NCBI GenBank assembly: GCA_007713455.1
Contig: VMRT01000010.1
Span: forward strand, 1 to 64,000
Reading direction: 5' to 3'
From: Pseudomonas sp.
GTDB taxonomy: Bacteria > Pseudomonadota > Gammaproteobacteria > Pseudomonadales > Pseudomonadaceae
Length of the DNA: 64,000 bases
Made by a program: the position numbers and the translations under genes. How positions within the stretch are numbered: the stretch's first letter is position 1; each line of letters opens with the position of its first letter. Shown one piece after another: positions 46,216-54,983 of this stretch. The notes beneath the pieces are model-generated. The model did no database searches. It saw only the letters and a list, made by a program, of their open reading frames with translations, and was not told where the DNA came from.

Positions 46216-48137
46216 GGCCGCTCCCACTCGATAGAGAACAGTGTTTCTCCTGGCAGGCTGAAACTGACGATGTTTTGCTCACAGCGCCAATGCCCTTCGC
46301 GTGGGGTGCTGTCCGGGCCAAATAGCGTCAACCGGATTGCTCCAGCGCAGCCGACCGGTTCGACGCGGATGTTTTGCTTCCGAGGTGTCTTGTTCACCCC
46401 CAGCACGCGCCTCCGTTCCTCACTCTCGGTAGACGCATCCAGTGCCAGAGCGTCGACCTCGAACGCATCGTTATCCATCTTCATGACGCGGGGACCCCAG
46501 TGCCTGGCGATGAACGCCTGTGCCAGTCCGACCGGCTTGAGCGAGTATTCGTCTTGACCGTCTGCGTGCAGTAAACCTTTTGGATAGTCCGGCTCATCGG
46601 CGGCCTGGAAGTAATTGATCATGTCTAGTAGGCCGTCCTGTGATGCGTTGATAACAACGGATGCCCACCACAGCGATGCGAAGTGCGTGTTCTGCTCGTA
46701 GGGGCTCAGGCTCGATCCGCTGGAAATGTTGGTCTGATCCAGAAGCAACGCCTTGCGCGGCCGAGCATTTTCATCCAGCCCGACCAGTTTCGCTGCCGCG
46801 AGAACGTTGTCTCGATAGACGCGCGTGGCGAGCAGATCGCGCACCATCCACTCGTGCCAGGCCAGTGCGTCGATGTAAGTGTCGTGGCGCGCCAGTAGTC
46901 GCTCGGCCCAGTCAGCACCAAGGCGCCGTGCGGCACCATCGCGCGTCGGTCCGTTGGTCAGGCGCGAACTGGCCGGCATCGCGATGCGAACACCGGCGGC
47001 ATGGGCGGCAGCGTCGGCGCGGATGTGCCGACTGAGCGTGGCGAAATAGCGTTCGTAACTGTCGAAGTCCGGGTAGTTGAGATTCGGCTCGTCCGCAACG
47101 GATAGGTAATGCAGGCCGCCGTCGAGTGCACGGCTGTCATTCAGCCAGGCGGTCAGGCCGGCGAGGGTGGCTGTGTCGGCCTTAAGGACCGCTCTACGGC
47201 CGCTGCCGGCGAGCAAGGTGATGCTGCGCTCGATGCCGAAGCGTTGCTGGTATAGCTGGCGAAATGGTCGCTCCCGGTCGGGCTGCCGGCTCAATACATC
47301 GACGAAACTGTAGTATCCGCCAGCGTGGGGGTTGAGTATATCCAGCGCAGCAAAGGCCGATTCCGGCGGTAGGGCGTAGGGCAACGCGATGCCGATGGCT
47401 GGGGTGGGGCCGAGGACGACATCATGCAGCTTGAGGCGAACCTCGCCTGGGTTCCAGCGTGGTGCGTGCAAATGTTCGGAGCGCTGAGCGAATAGATTGG
47501 AGGCCCCGTCCAGCCAGAAAGCTGCTTTGCCACTGCCCTCCAGCTTCAGTTGCCAGACCTGGTTCTGCTCCGACACAGGAAGTGCGACTTGGTCGAACTC
47601 TGAGTAGGTGTCGTAGGCTCTCAGGGGCAGCTCGACTCGCTGGCCATCCGTGAGCCGTCGGGCCTGCAGCGCTTTCACACCACCATGATATTTACCAGCT
47701 AGCACGGCACGCTCGCCGGCGCGGGTCATGAAGTACAGGATCACCCCATGGCTTACGTCAGCACTGAAGTGCAGTTTCACCGGCTCGAGCATGGCAGCGA
47801 CGTTGTCGGAATGGCGGATCCGGTAGTCGCGAAAACTGTATCCAGGTACCTCCAAGCGATACGGAGCGGCAGCTTCTGATAACGTCCATTGCTGCTGCCC
47901 GCTTGTTTCGCTGGCCATGATCACACGGTCAGCCTGCAACCGACCTTTGCCGTCGACCAGATAAAGCTGCTCAGCGTTAGCTTCCGCTTGCCAGGCCGGA
48001 ACCCAGCTGACGTGCACCTGTTGGGTGTTCTGCGGATACAGATACAGAGCGCCATCGCGCAGGGCCTGCCAGCTAAGGTCGGCAGCAGCGGCGGATTCTG
48101 CCAGCAGGACGGCCAAGAACATGATGATTCGCTTCAT
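46212..48137 (-). CDS. secreted glycoside-hydrolase-like protein of the EPS cluster
   Basis: The 641-residue protein has a signal peptide (MKRIIMFLAVLLAESAAAA) and no membrane anchor. The N-terminal 250 residues look like a beta-rich carbohydrate-binding module. From about 270 a TIM-barrel-like domain follows, with YLSVADEPNLNYPDFDSY (candidate acid/base E), DALAWHEWMVRDLL and KALLLDQTNISSGSSL. This layout resembles clan GH-A/GH39 enzymes such as PslG, which sit in Psl-type clusters and trim the polymer. I did not recognise a named family. Its ATG overlaps the flippase stop (ATGA). Confidence 0.65.
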   Translation of the reverse strand: MKRIIMFLAVLLAESAAAADLSWQALRDGALYLYPQNTQQVHVSWVPAWQAEANAEQLYLVDGKGRLQADRVIMASETSGQQQWTLSEAAAPYRLEVPGYSFRDYRIRHSDNVAAMLEPVKLHFSADVSHGVILYFMTRAGERAVLAGKYHGGVKALQARRLTDGQRVELPLRAYDTYSEFDQVALPVSEQNQVWQLKLEGSGKAAFWLDGASNLFAQRSEHLHAPRWNPGEVRLKLHDVVLGPTPAIGIALPYALPPESAFAALDILNPHAGGYYSFVDVLSRQPDRERPFRQLYQQRFGIERSITLLAGSGRRAVLKADTATLAGLTAWLNDSRALDGGLHYLSVADEPNLNYPDFDSYERYFATLSRHIRADAAAHAAGVRIAMPASSRLTNGPTRDGAARRLGADWAERLLARHDTYIDALAWHEWMVRDLLATRVYRDNVLAAAKLVGLDENARPRKALLLDQTNISSGSSLSPYEQNTHFASLWWASVVINASQDGLLDMINYFQAADEPDYPKGLLHADGQDEYSLKPVGLAQAFIARHWGPRVMKMDNDAFEVDALALDASTESEERRRVLGVNKTPRKQNIRVEPVGCAGAIRLTLFGPDSTPREGHWRCEQNIVSFSLPGETLFSIEWERP

Positions 48138-49444
48138 GGGCTGATATCTCCACGCTTTAGAATCGGGCGCAGCCGCGCCAAATCGCTTGGCAGGATAAAG
48201 AGCGTATGAGCCAGAGATACCTGGCTGATCTGGCGATAAAGCAGCAGCATTGCCAGGCTGACCAGCAAGTAGGCTGTCGACGATGCAATGCCAGCGCCCA
48301 CGATGCCTATCGACGGGATCAGCAGTAGGTTGAGCAGCAGGTTGATTGCGGCACCGGCGCCCATCATCAGCGATACGCTTCCCGGTCGATTCTTGCCAAG
48401 CAGATCCAGGCGCAGGATGCTGGCATAGCACAGCCCGAACAGGCCCGGCAGCAGCGTTAGCAACGCCGGGTAGGCCGGTGCGTAGCTTTCGCCGAACAGG
48501 CTCACGATCAGCCAGTTGCCCACGAGCGCCATGCTCAGGCAGGCGGCAAGCATCACGGTGGCTGTGATACGCAGCGCGAACGGAGTGAGTTGTTCGATGC
48601 CGTCACCCTGCCTGAGCAGACGCTTCATCAATGGGGTGGTCACGGCCTCAGGTACGATCAACAGCAGTTCTGCCGCCGCTGTGGCCATCGCGTAATAGCC
48701 CAGCGCTTCGCTACCCATGAAGGCACCGATAAACAGATAGTCGGAGCGCAGCAGCACCTGCTGGAACAGCACGTCGGGATGACTCTTGCCGCTGTAACGC
48801 AGCAGTTCCCTATGGCTGCTCGTGTTCCAGCGCAGCCGCAATTGATGGAAGCGTCCAAGCCAGCACCAGCCCGCTATTGTCACGAGACCTATGCCCACCA
48901 GCCAACTGATCACCGCAGCCTGTAATGCAGCGGTTTGCCACATCCAGAAAAGGGCCAGGAACAACACCAGTGGTGCCAGCGATTCCAGCAGACGCAGGGC
49001 GTTGAAAGAGGTAACCCGGCCGTCGCCATTGTGTAGCGTCAACAGCCCACTCTTGAGAATGGTCAACGGCACGGCCAGCAGCAGGATCCAAATCAGCGGC
49101 CCCAGCTGTTGGGATGCGTCCAGCGCCGAACCGAACTGATCGACGATCAGCACACCGCACAGTGTCAGTAGCCCGGCAGCAAGGCAGCCAAATACCAGCA
49201 CCTGAGTGAGCAGCAGGTCCATGGGGCGCTGTTGGGCGGCTTGGTAGCCCAGCGCCGTATTGAGGCCCCCGCTGGTGAGCGCTGCAAGCAGGTCCGGCAA
49301 GGCACTCAGCAGTGCGAACAAACCGCGCTCGGCAGGGCCCAGGACTCTTGCCAGCAGCACATTGCGCAGCAGTCGCAGCCCGATCATGGCCAGGCGCGTT
49401 GCCACGCTCAGCGCCAGGTGGCGCAGATACTGGTTGCGGCTCAT
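48134..49444 (-). CDS. wzx: Wzx-type polysaccharide flippase
   Basis: The 436-residue protein is a polytopic MATE-fold transporter of the O-antigen/teichoic acid exporter family, with about 12 hydrophobic helices and the typical N-terminus LLRNVLLARVLGPAERGLFALL. It should flip the undecaprenyl-linked repeat unit to the periplasm. It overlaps the deacetylase and glycosidase-like genes by four bases each. Confidence 0.88.
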   Translation of the reverse strand: MSRNQYLRHLALSVATRLAMIGLRLLRNVLLARVLGPAERGLFALLSALPDLLAALTSGGLNTALGYQAAQQRPMDLLLTQVLVFGCLAAGLLTLCGVLIVDQFGSALDASQQLGPLIWILLLAVPLTILKSGLLTLHNGDGRVTSFNALRLLESLAPLVLFLALFWMWQTAALQAAVISWLVGIGLVTIAGWCWLGRFHQLRLRWNTSSHRELLRYSGKSHPDVLFQQVLLRSDYLFIGAFMGSEALGYYAMATAAAELLLIVPEAVTTPLMKRLLRQGDGIEQLTPFALRITATVMLAACLSMALVGNWLIVSLFGESYAPAYPALLTLLPGLFGLCYASILRLDLLGKNRPGSVSLMMGAGAAINLLLNLLLIPSIGIVGAGIASSTAYLLVSLAMLLLYRQISQVSLAHTLFILPSDLARLRPILKRGDISP

Positions 49445-50436
49445 TGCGCCAGGCTCCGCATCAACCGCCAGGCAAATAGTCCAGGGTGTCGAGCCATTTG
49501 ATGACTGACGCCGATGCGGGCCAGCGCTAGCGGATCATCGTTGTCGCGACAGGGCCCAGGACGAGTGCTAAGGGCGTGGCGATATCCGAGCTGCGCGACC
49601 GCTTGTCGGACACGAGCGTCGTGATCTCCATTGGGGTAGCAGTAGATCGGTAGCGGCGCTAGACAATGGGTCGCGAGATCCCGATGGCTACGCTGCAGAT
49701 CTTCGGCCAAGGTTGCGTCGTCCATTTGCGTGAGAATCCCGTGACGCGATCCGTGCGGGCCGAAGCGTACCCAGCCAGAGCGTTCCAGCTCGGCAACCTG
49801 TTCCCAGTCCATCGCGTGTTGCGTTTCTTGTGGGCACACGTCGGCCAAACCTTGCAGCGTGGCGGCCGGCAGGGCCTTGAGTGATTGCAGATAGTGCGCC
49901 AGGAATCGGCTGCGGCGTCGCTCAGACAAGTTGTCAAAGCCGGCCGGTAAAGGCGCCGCGCCGGTTTCGGCTAACCGCGCCTGCAATAGCCGACGGTCCG
50001 GCGCGCCAGGATTGGCCCAAAGCGTCTCGCCGATGCTTTCCCACCAGAAGCCTCGAGTACTACCGATGAAGTCTGTCGAGAGGAAAATGCTCGCGGGTAC
50101 GCGATAACGCGCAAGTAACGGGTGGGCCACTTCTGCGTTATCGCGCCAGCCGTCATCGAAGGTCAGCGTGACCCGAGCGCGGCCGTCGCAAGGCGCGGCG
50201 AGCAGCTCTTCGAGCGGAACGCATGCGAAATGTTGCTGCAACCAGGCGAGCAAGCGGCCGAATGCGGATTGACCGATGCAAAGCTCAGCACGGTGAGGCA
50301 GGGCGGCTGCATTATCGTCGGCGAGTACTCGGTGCAGCATCAGAATCAGCCTTACACCACGGAGCTGGCGCCGCCCGCCGGGGCTGTTGAACTGAAGCCA
50401 GCCGATTGTGGCTTTGCACGCCTTAGAAGGGGTCAT
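49441..50436 (-). CDS. NodB-type polysaccharide deacetylase
   Basis: The 331-residue protein has a NodB homology domain with VTLTFDDGWRDNAEVAHPLL (metal and catalytic aspartates), YRVPASIFLSTDFIGSTRGF, and HGSRHGILTQ (metal histidines). Such enzymes remove N-acetyl groups from sugars. No clear signal peptide is seen, so it may act in the cytoplasm. Its ATG directly follows the stop of the upstream glycosyltransferase. Confidence 0.87.
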   Translation of the reverse strand: MTPSKACKATIGWLQFNSPGGRRQLRGVRLILMLHRVLADDNAAALPHRAELCIGQSAFGRLLAWLQQHFACVPLEELLAAPCDGRARVTLTFDDGWRDNAEVAHPLLARYRVPASIFLSTDFIGSTRGFWWESIGETLWANPGAPDRRLLQARLAETGAAPLPAGFDNLSERRRSRFLAHYLQSLKALPAATLQGLADVCPQETQHAMDWEQVAELERSGWVRFGPHGSRHGILTQMDDATLAEDLQRSHRDLATHCLAPLPIYCYPNGDHDARVRQAVAQLGYRHALSTRPGPCRDNDDPLALARIGVSHQMARHPGLFAWRLMRSLAQ

Positions 50437-51573
50437 TTAGCGATTCTGCTGGGGATTCCACTGCTGATAGCTGTGTCCCCTGAGGAATTGCCAGAGGCCA
50501 CCGCACATCCCGGCCATCGTGATGAGCAGGAAAGCCGCCAACCGGAATGGCTTAGGCAGAATGCCTCGCGTGTCCAACAATCCAAGCAGGCCGACTGCAT
50601 AGCCAGCAAGCTGTGCGATCAGGAAGAACCGATAGAACGGCCCGCTCCCCTGCAGCCATAAGCTGCTGAGCAGCAGGGGAACGAGCAGGGTCGGGGCTAG
50701 TCGACGAATCAGTTTATGGCTCACAAGTGCTATTGAATAGAAACCATGGCGTAACGGATTCATCAGCGTGCGGCGACAGGCCAGACTCTGCAGCCCGCCG
50801 ACGGTGACGCGCAGCCTCCGTCGGAACTGTTTGCCAGCCTCGTCCACACCTTGGTCGAGCACGACTGCGTCGTCGGCATAGACGATACGTTTCCCGGCCA
50901 TTGGCGCACAGGTACTGAGGAAAAAATCATCGTTGACCTGTCCTGGCACTGGCTGGAATAGCTCGCTGCGCAACGCAAGCAGCGCGCCGTCGGCGGATAC
51001 CATGCAGCCGGTGCGGTTTTCGGCGTGGCGCAGCCACGCTTCGTAGTGACGGTACAGGCTGTCGCCCAAGCTCAGCGAATGCCCCGGATCGAGAATTATC
51101 ATCTGGCCGCCGACGCAGCCTACGTCTGGGGCCGCCAGCGGAGCCAGTAACCGACCGAGGGTATGTTCGTTCCACTGGTTGTCGGCATCGGTGAACACCA
51201 GAACCTCACCGTCTGCCAGTGCGACGGCGGCATTAATCGCGGCGGCCTTACCGCCGCGCGGCAGATCCAGCACTTGGATGCGCGGGTCCTCCAGCGCACG
51301 GGCACGGCTGACGGTGTCATCGCTCGAGCCATCACTGGCAACGATGATTTGCATACGAGCGGCCTGATGGGCCTGGGTCAGCAGCGTCTTTAGCTTCTGC
51401 TCGATGTGAGCCTCTTCGTTGTGCGCTGCGATGATCACGCTTACTGACAGTGGCTCGCTCGCTGGTACCGGTTTGGTCGGGGTGAGCCGCGCGAGCAGAG
51501 CTAGGGTCAGCGGGTAACCCAGATAGGCATAGGCCGGTAGTAACAGGCATAGCCAGAATACGAAATCAGCCAC
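50437..51573 (-). CDS. family 2 glycosyltransferase, membrane-bound
   Basis: The 378-residue protein is an inverting GT2 enzyme. An N-terminal helix (FVFWLCLLLPAYAYLGYPL) is followed by the GT-A domain with VSVIIAAHNEEAHIE, SDGSSDDT, VFTDADNQW (DxD) and an RRRLRVTVGG motif, then C-terminal helices. The start is GTG 51573 with GGAGA nine bases upstream, overlapping the previous gene by eight bases; no ATG suits. The sugar transferred is unknown. Confidence 0.87.
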   Translation of the reverse strand: MADFVFWLCLLLPAYAYLGYPLTLALLARLTPTKPVPASEPLSVSVIIAAHNEEAHIEQKLKTLLTQAHQAARMQIIVASDGSSDDTVSRARALEDPRIQVLDLPRGGKAAAINAAVALADGEVLVFTDADNQWNEHTLGRLLAPLAAPDVGCVGGQMIILDPGHSLSLGDSLYRHYEAWLRHAENRTGCMVSADGALLALRSELFQPVPGQVNDDFFLSTCAPMAGKRIVYADDAVVLDQGVDEAGKQFRRRLRVTVGGLQSLACRRTLMNPLRHGFYSIALVSHKLIRRLAPTLLVPLLLSSLWLQGSGPFYRFFLIAQLAGYAVGLLGLLDTRGILPKPFRLAAFLLITMAGMCGGLWQFLRGHSYQQWNPQQNR

Positions 51574-52531
51574 GGGCAGGTCTCCTGGCGGTCCAGTTGA
51601 ACAGGCTGAGCAGGAATGCCCCGCCAGCAAGATGCAGGCGCAACCAATGCAGAATCCACAGTTGCAGCGGCAGAGAAAGGTCGCGCTGACGGGCGCTTTG
51701 GCGAAGGCTAAGCAGCAATGCCGGTACTGTACTGAGCGACCCGCTGATCAATGCGAGAGGGAGCAGACCACCAAGGGCGGCGGAGAGCGCGAGCAATGTC
51801 GGCAGCCAGTTGCTCAGCGCAAGCAATGGAAAACGCAGCAGGCGCCAACGGGGGTGCCCCTGATTGTTCATTAACTGCAAATGGCTGCCCTGGCGCCAGA
51901 GTTCCTTGCCGAACCACTCGTGCCAGCTGCCTTCGTAGCCCCAATGCAATACGGTTGGCGATTTCAGCATCAGCTGACGCACGCCCAAATGATGTAGGCG
52001 CAGCCCGAGGTCTTTATCCTCTCCTGTGCGCAACTGCTCGTCGAAGCCGCCGGTGGCCTCGAATGCCTCGCGGGTCAGGCAAAGGTTGGCGCTGGGTAGC
52101 CAGTTAGGACGAAGCTCAGCAGTGGCTGGCAGGCTGCGGCGCTGCCAGGCGCAGGCATACCAAGGTGCCTGCGCCGGCGTATCGCAGGCCAGGGCGAGCA
52201 CGTCGGCATCCCCACGTTCATTGCGCGATATCCACTGCTTTAGCCAATCGAGCGGAACTTCGATGTCTGCGTCGAGGAAGGCCAGGCCTTCATATCGGGC
52301 AGCAGCAGCGCCGCGGTTGCGGAGCGCGCCGATATGAAGGCCTGGGTGGTGCAATACACGTGCTCCTGCCGCCTCGGCGAGCGCAGGCCCTCCGTCGTGC
52401 GAGCCGTTGTCTACCACGATGAGCTCGCAGGCAACTCCTGCGGCATCGGCCGCGGCCCGTGCAGCTTGCAGGGTCCGAATTATGTGCCGGGCCTCGTCGA
52501 ACATGGGAATGACGACGCTGACACCGTTCAT
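51566..52531 (-). CDS. family 2 glycosyltransferase
   Basis: The 321-residue GT2 enzyme starts MNGVSVVIPMFDEARHI, with VVDNGSHDGG, FLDADIEVP (DxD) and GGFDEQLRTGEDKDLGLR. Two or three hydrophobic helices follow at the C-terminus, so it is membrane-attached. The donor sugar cannot be told; UDP-GlcA or UDP-GalA made by the operon's first genes are possible. Its ATG overlaps the polymerase stop (ATGA). Confidence 0.87.
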   Translation of the reverse strand: MNGVSVVIPMFDEARHIIRTLQAARAAADAAGVACELIVVDNGSHDGGPALAEAAGARVLHHPGLHIGALRNRGAAAARYEGLAFLDADIEVPLDWLKQWISRNERGDADVLALACDTPAQAPWYACAWQRRSLPATAELRPNWLPSANLCLTREAFEATGGFDEQLRTGEDKDLGLRLHHLGVRQLMLKSPTVLHWGYEGSWHEWFGKELWRQGSHLQLMNNQGHPRWRLLRFPLLALSNWLPTLLALSAALGGLLPLALISGSLSTVPALLLSLRQSARQRDLSLPLQLWILHWLRLHLAGGAFLLSLFNWTARRPARG

Positions 52532-53901
52532 ACCAGCTGCCTCATGCGGGCGAGCCGAGCTTCAGCCTCGAGCCGCAAGTAGCCGGAAAGGCCCAGCATG
52601 ATCCATAGGTATTTGTGGTTGGGGGCACTGAGGAACATCAGGAACAATGCCATCGCCAGAAAACTTAGGGCCAAGTGGGTGGCTAGGTCGGCTCGCTCGG
52701 CATCTCCGCAGGCTTGCGACGCCTGTCGTGCTCGTTCGAAGTTGCGAAGGCCGAACAAGATCAGCGCAGCGAACAGCAAACCGCCGGGGATGCCGACCTC
52801 GCTGAAAATCTCCAGATAGGTGTTGTGTGCGCGACGGTAGAGATCGGCGGTGCCGGCCTCTTCAGAAAATGCCTTTGCGAAGCCGGTCGCGGCATAGTGC
52901 ACTGGGAAGGTCCCAGGACCGCTGCCGGCCAGCGGATTATCACGGATCATCTGGCTGCCAACGACCAGGTACGAGGCACGACGCCCGAGCGAAGCATCCT
53001 GATGAGCGTTAATGCCAGATTTGAGTTCGACAAGGGATTTGATACGCGCCACGTAGTCGGCCGGCAGGGACATCAGACCCAGCGGTATCACAATGGCCGC
53101 TCCCAAGAGGACGAAGCCCAGATGCTGCGAGCGGATTTGGCGCAGCTCGGCGCGATGATGCCAGAGCCCGATCAACAAGCAGCCGACCAGCACCACCAGT
53201 CCGGAGCGGGAGTCGGTCTTGGTCATTCCAGCCAGCAGCAATAGGGTGACACCCAGCCAAGCCACCCTTGCCAGCAGGTGGGGCGCGCGCAACGCGAGCC
53301 AAGCGGACATCGGCGCGGCGAAGGCGATCAGCAATGCAAAATAATTGGCATCTTCGAGCAGGCCGATTGCCCGACCGCCGATCTGGTGCTTGGCCGATAT
53401 CAGCGCCAAGGCGCAGGTCGCAGCCACGCTCAACGATACCAGCCTGAATAGCATCTTAATGTTCAGTTCAGCGGCGACCAGCACGGTAATGACGAACAAC
53501 GCAAGGCCCACGGCCAGCTCACGCAGGTGGCCTAGAGAAAGGTCGTATCGCTCGCTGAACATCAGGCTGATCAGATAGGCGAGCAGGAACAGGGCGAGCG
53601 GCCGCCAGAGATTGTTTCGCAGGCGCTCGTCAGGCAACTGTCGCAACAGCAGCTGCAGTGCAAGGATGACGATCATTGAGGCGCCAAGCAGCTTGGCCCC
53701 GGTGAAGTCGCTGCCCTTGAACAGACCTTCGAACGGCACCAGCGCAGCGATACCGAGTAACCCCCAGGCGGGGCGGCGATAGAGCCCCGCCAGCCCCGCC
53801 AGTCCGACTATCACTACAGGCGAGAGGAAGGGCCACGGGCTCGCCAGTAGTCCTAGACAAACCAGTGCCAGCGCGCCGCCCACGGCTACGGTTGCGATCA
53901 T
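52528..53901 (-). CDS. Wzy/O-antigen-ligase-like polysaccharide polymerase
   Basis: The 457-residue polytopic protein has about 12 helices and a Wzy_C-type domain: the large periplasmic loop includes NPLAGSGPGTFPVHYAATGF and RRAHNTYLEIFSEVGIPGG. In this cluster it should polymerise flipped repeat units. A WaaL-type ligase function is the alternative, but the other genes point to an EPS. ATGA overlap with the GT4 gene. Confidence 0.85.
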   Translation of the reverse strand: MIATVAVGGALALVCLGLLASPWPFLSPVVIVGLAGLAGLYRRPAWGLLGIAALVPFEGLFKGSDFTGAKLLGASMIVILALQLLLRQLPDERLRNNLWRPLALFLLAYLISLMFSERYDLSLGHLRELAVGLALFVITVLVAAELNIKMLFRLVSLSVAATCALALISAKHQIGGRAIGLLEDANYFALLIAFAAPMSAWLALRAPHLLARVAWLGVTLLLLAGMTKTDSRSGLVVLVGCLLIGLWHHRAELRQIRSQHLGFVLLGAAIVIPLGLMSLPADYVARIKSLVELKSGINAHQDASLGRRASYLVVGSQMIRDNPLAGSGPGTFPVHYAATGFAKAFSEEAGTADLYRRAHNTYLEIFSEVGIPGGLLFAALILFGLRNFERARQASQACGDAERADLATHLALSFLAMALFLMFLSAPNHKYLWIMLGLSGYLRLEAEARLARMRQLV

Positions 53902-54983
53902 CCTGTCAGCCCTCTGGCGCGGTAGTACAGCTGCGACCAGCGCTCCGCGAGCACGGGAAGATGGTAGCGGCTGCGCTGCGTCGCTTGTGCCTGGGCGGAA
54001 AGGCGCCCGGCAAGCCCGGGCTCACAGACCAGACGTTCGATTTGCCTGGCAAGGGATGCGACATCGCCAGGTATCGCCAGCAGTCCGTCGTGCTCGTCGC
54101 TAAGCATGTCCGGTATGCCACCGACCCCAAACGCGGCAACCGGCGTCCCGGCCTGCATGGCCTCGAGCAGAATCATTGGTGTGCCTTCGGTACGCGAGCT
54201 AATCACCAGCACCGACAGACGAGATAGCCATGCCGGCATGTCCTGCTGATAGCCGAGCAGGCGGATACGCTCTGCCAGGCCGGCATCGTCAATCCGAGCC
54301 TGTAGAGTTTCGCGTTCCTCGCCATCGCCCAATACAACGGCATGCCAGTCTGGATGGCTCAGGCACAGGGGAATCAGCGCATCGAGAAACAGGTCGGGTC
54401 CTTTCTCGGCGCTAAGACGACCGGCATAGCCGATCAGTGGCGTGTCTGCGTTTGTTCCGGCCGGTATCGAGGCTGTCTCGGGGAGGCCATTGGGAATTAC
54501 GTGTAGCTTGTCCCTGTGAACGCCAGCTGCACGATGTATGCGCTCAATGCTGTCAGCCACGCAGACGATCTGGCGTACTTGGGGAAGACGGCACAGCTGC
54601 AAGCTGGCCCAGGTGTAGAACCGTTGCTTGCGACTGCGTGGGGTAAAGCCGTGCTGCGTGGTCACCAGCGGCAGGCTGTACAGAGCGGCAGCGATCGAGC
54701 CGAAAATCATCCCCTTGAAGTTATGGGTGTTGATTAAGGGCTGCTCGGTGCGGCGCTGACGCACGTGGCGCAGTAGCTCCGTCAGGTTTCGGCAGGCGAG
54801 GCTGTCTACACCTGCCAGGCGGAAGCGCTCGATTAACGCGACGGGTGCGTCGAGAAACACAACCTGATGCTGGCCAGGCGTACCCTGACAATGATCCAGC
54901 AGCATACGTTCCGCGCCGTAGAAGCCGCTGCTGCTGATCAAATGAATGACCGGCAGCGTCGCTGGCTGTTCCACTTTGGTCAC
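53898..54983 (-). CDS. family 4 glycosyltransferase
   Basis: The 361-residue GT-B enzyme has an N-terminal domain beginning IHLISSSGFYGAERMLLDHC and a nucleotide-sugar-binding C-terminal domain with GYAGRLSAEKGPDLFLDAL, LGDGEERETLQ and SRTEGTPMILLEAMQAGTPV (E-x7-E). The GTG at 54983 is preferred because its GTGA overlaps the upstream stop exactly as in most junctions of this operon; an ATG at 55007 is also in frame. Confidence 0.86.
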   Translation of the reverse strand: MTKVEQPATLPVIHLISSSGFYGAERMLLDHCQGTPGQHQVVFLDAPVALIERFRLAGVDSLACRNLTELLRHVRQRRTEQPLINTHNFKGMIFGSIAAALYSLPLVTTQHGFTPRSRKQRFYTWASLQLCRLPQVRQIVCVADSIERIHRAAGVHRDKLHVIPNGLPETASIPAGTNADTPLIGYAGRLSAEKGPDLFLDALIPLCLSHPDWHAVVLGDGEERETLQARIDDAGLAERIRLLGYQQDMPAWLSRLSVLVISSRTEGTPMILLEAMQAGTPVAAFGVGGIPDMLSDEHDGLLAIPGDVASLARQIERLVCEPGLAGRLSAQAQATQRSRYHLPVLAERWSQLYYRARGLTG

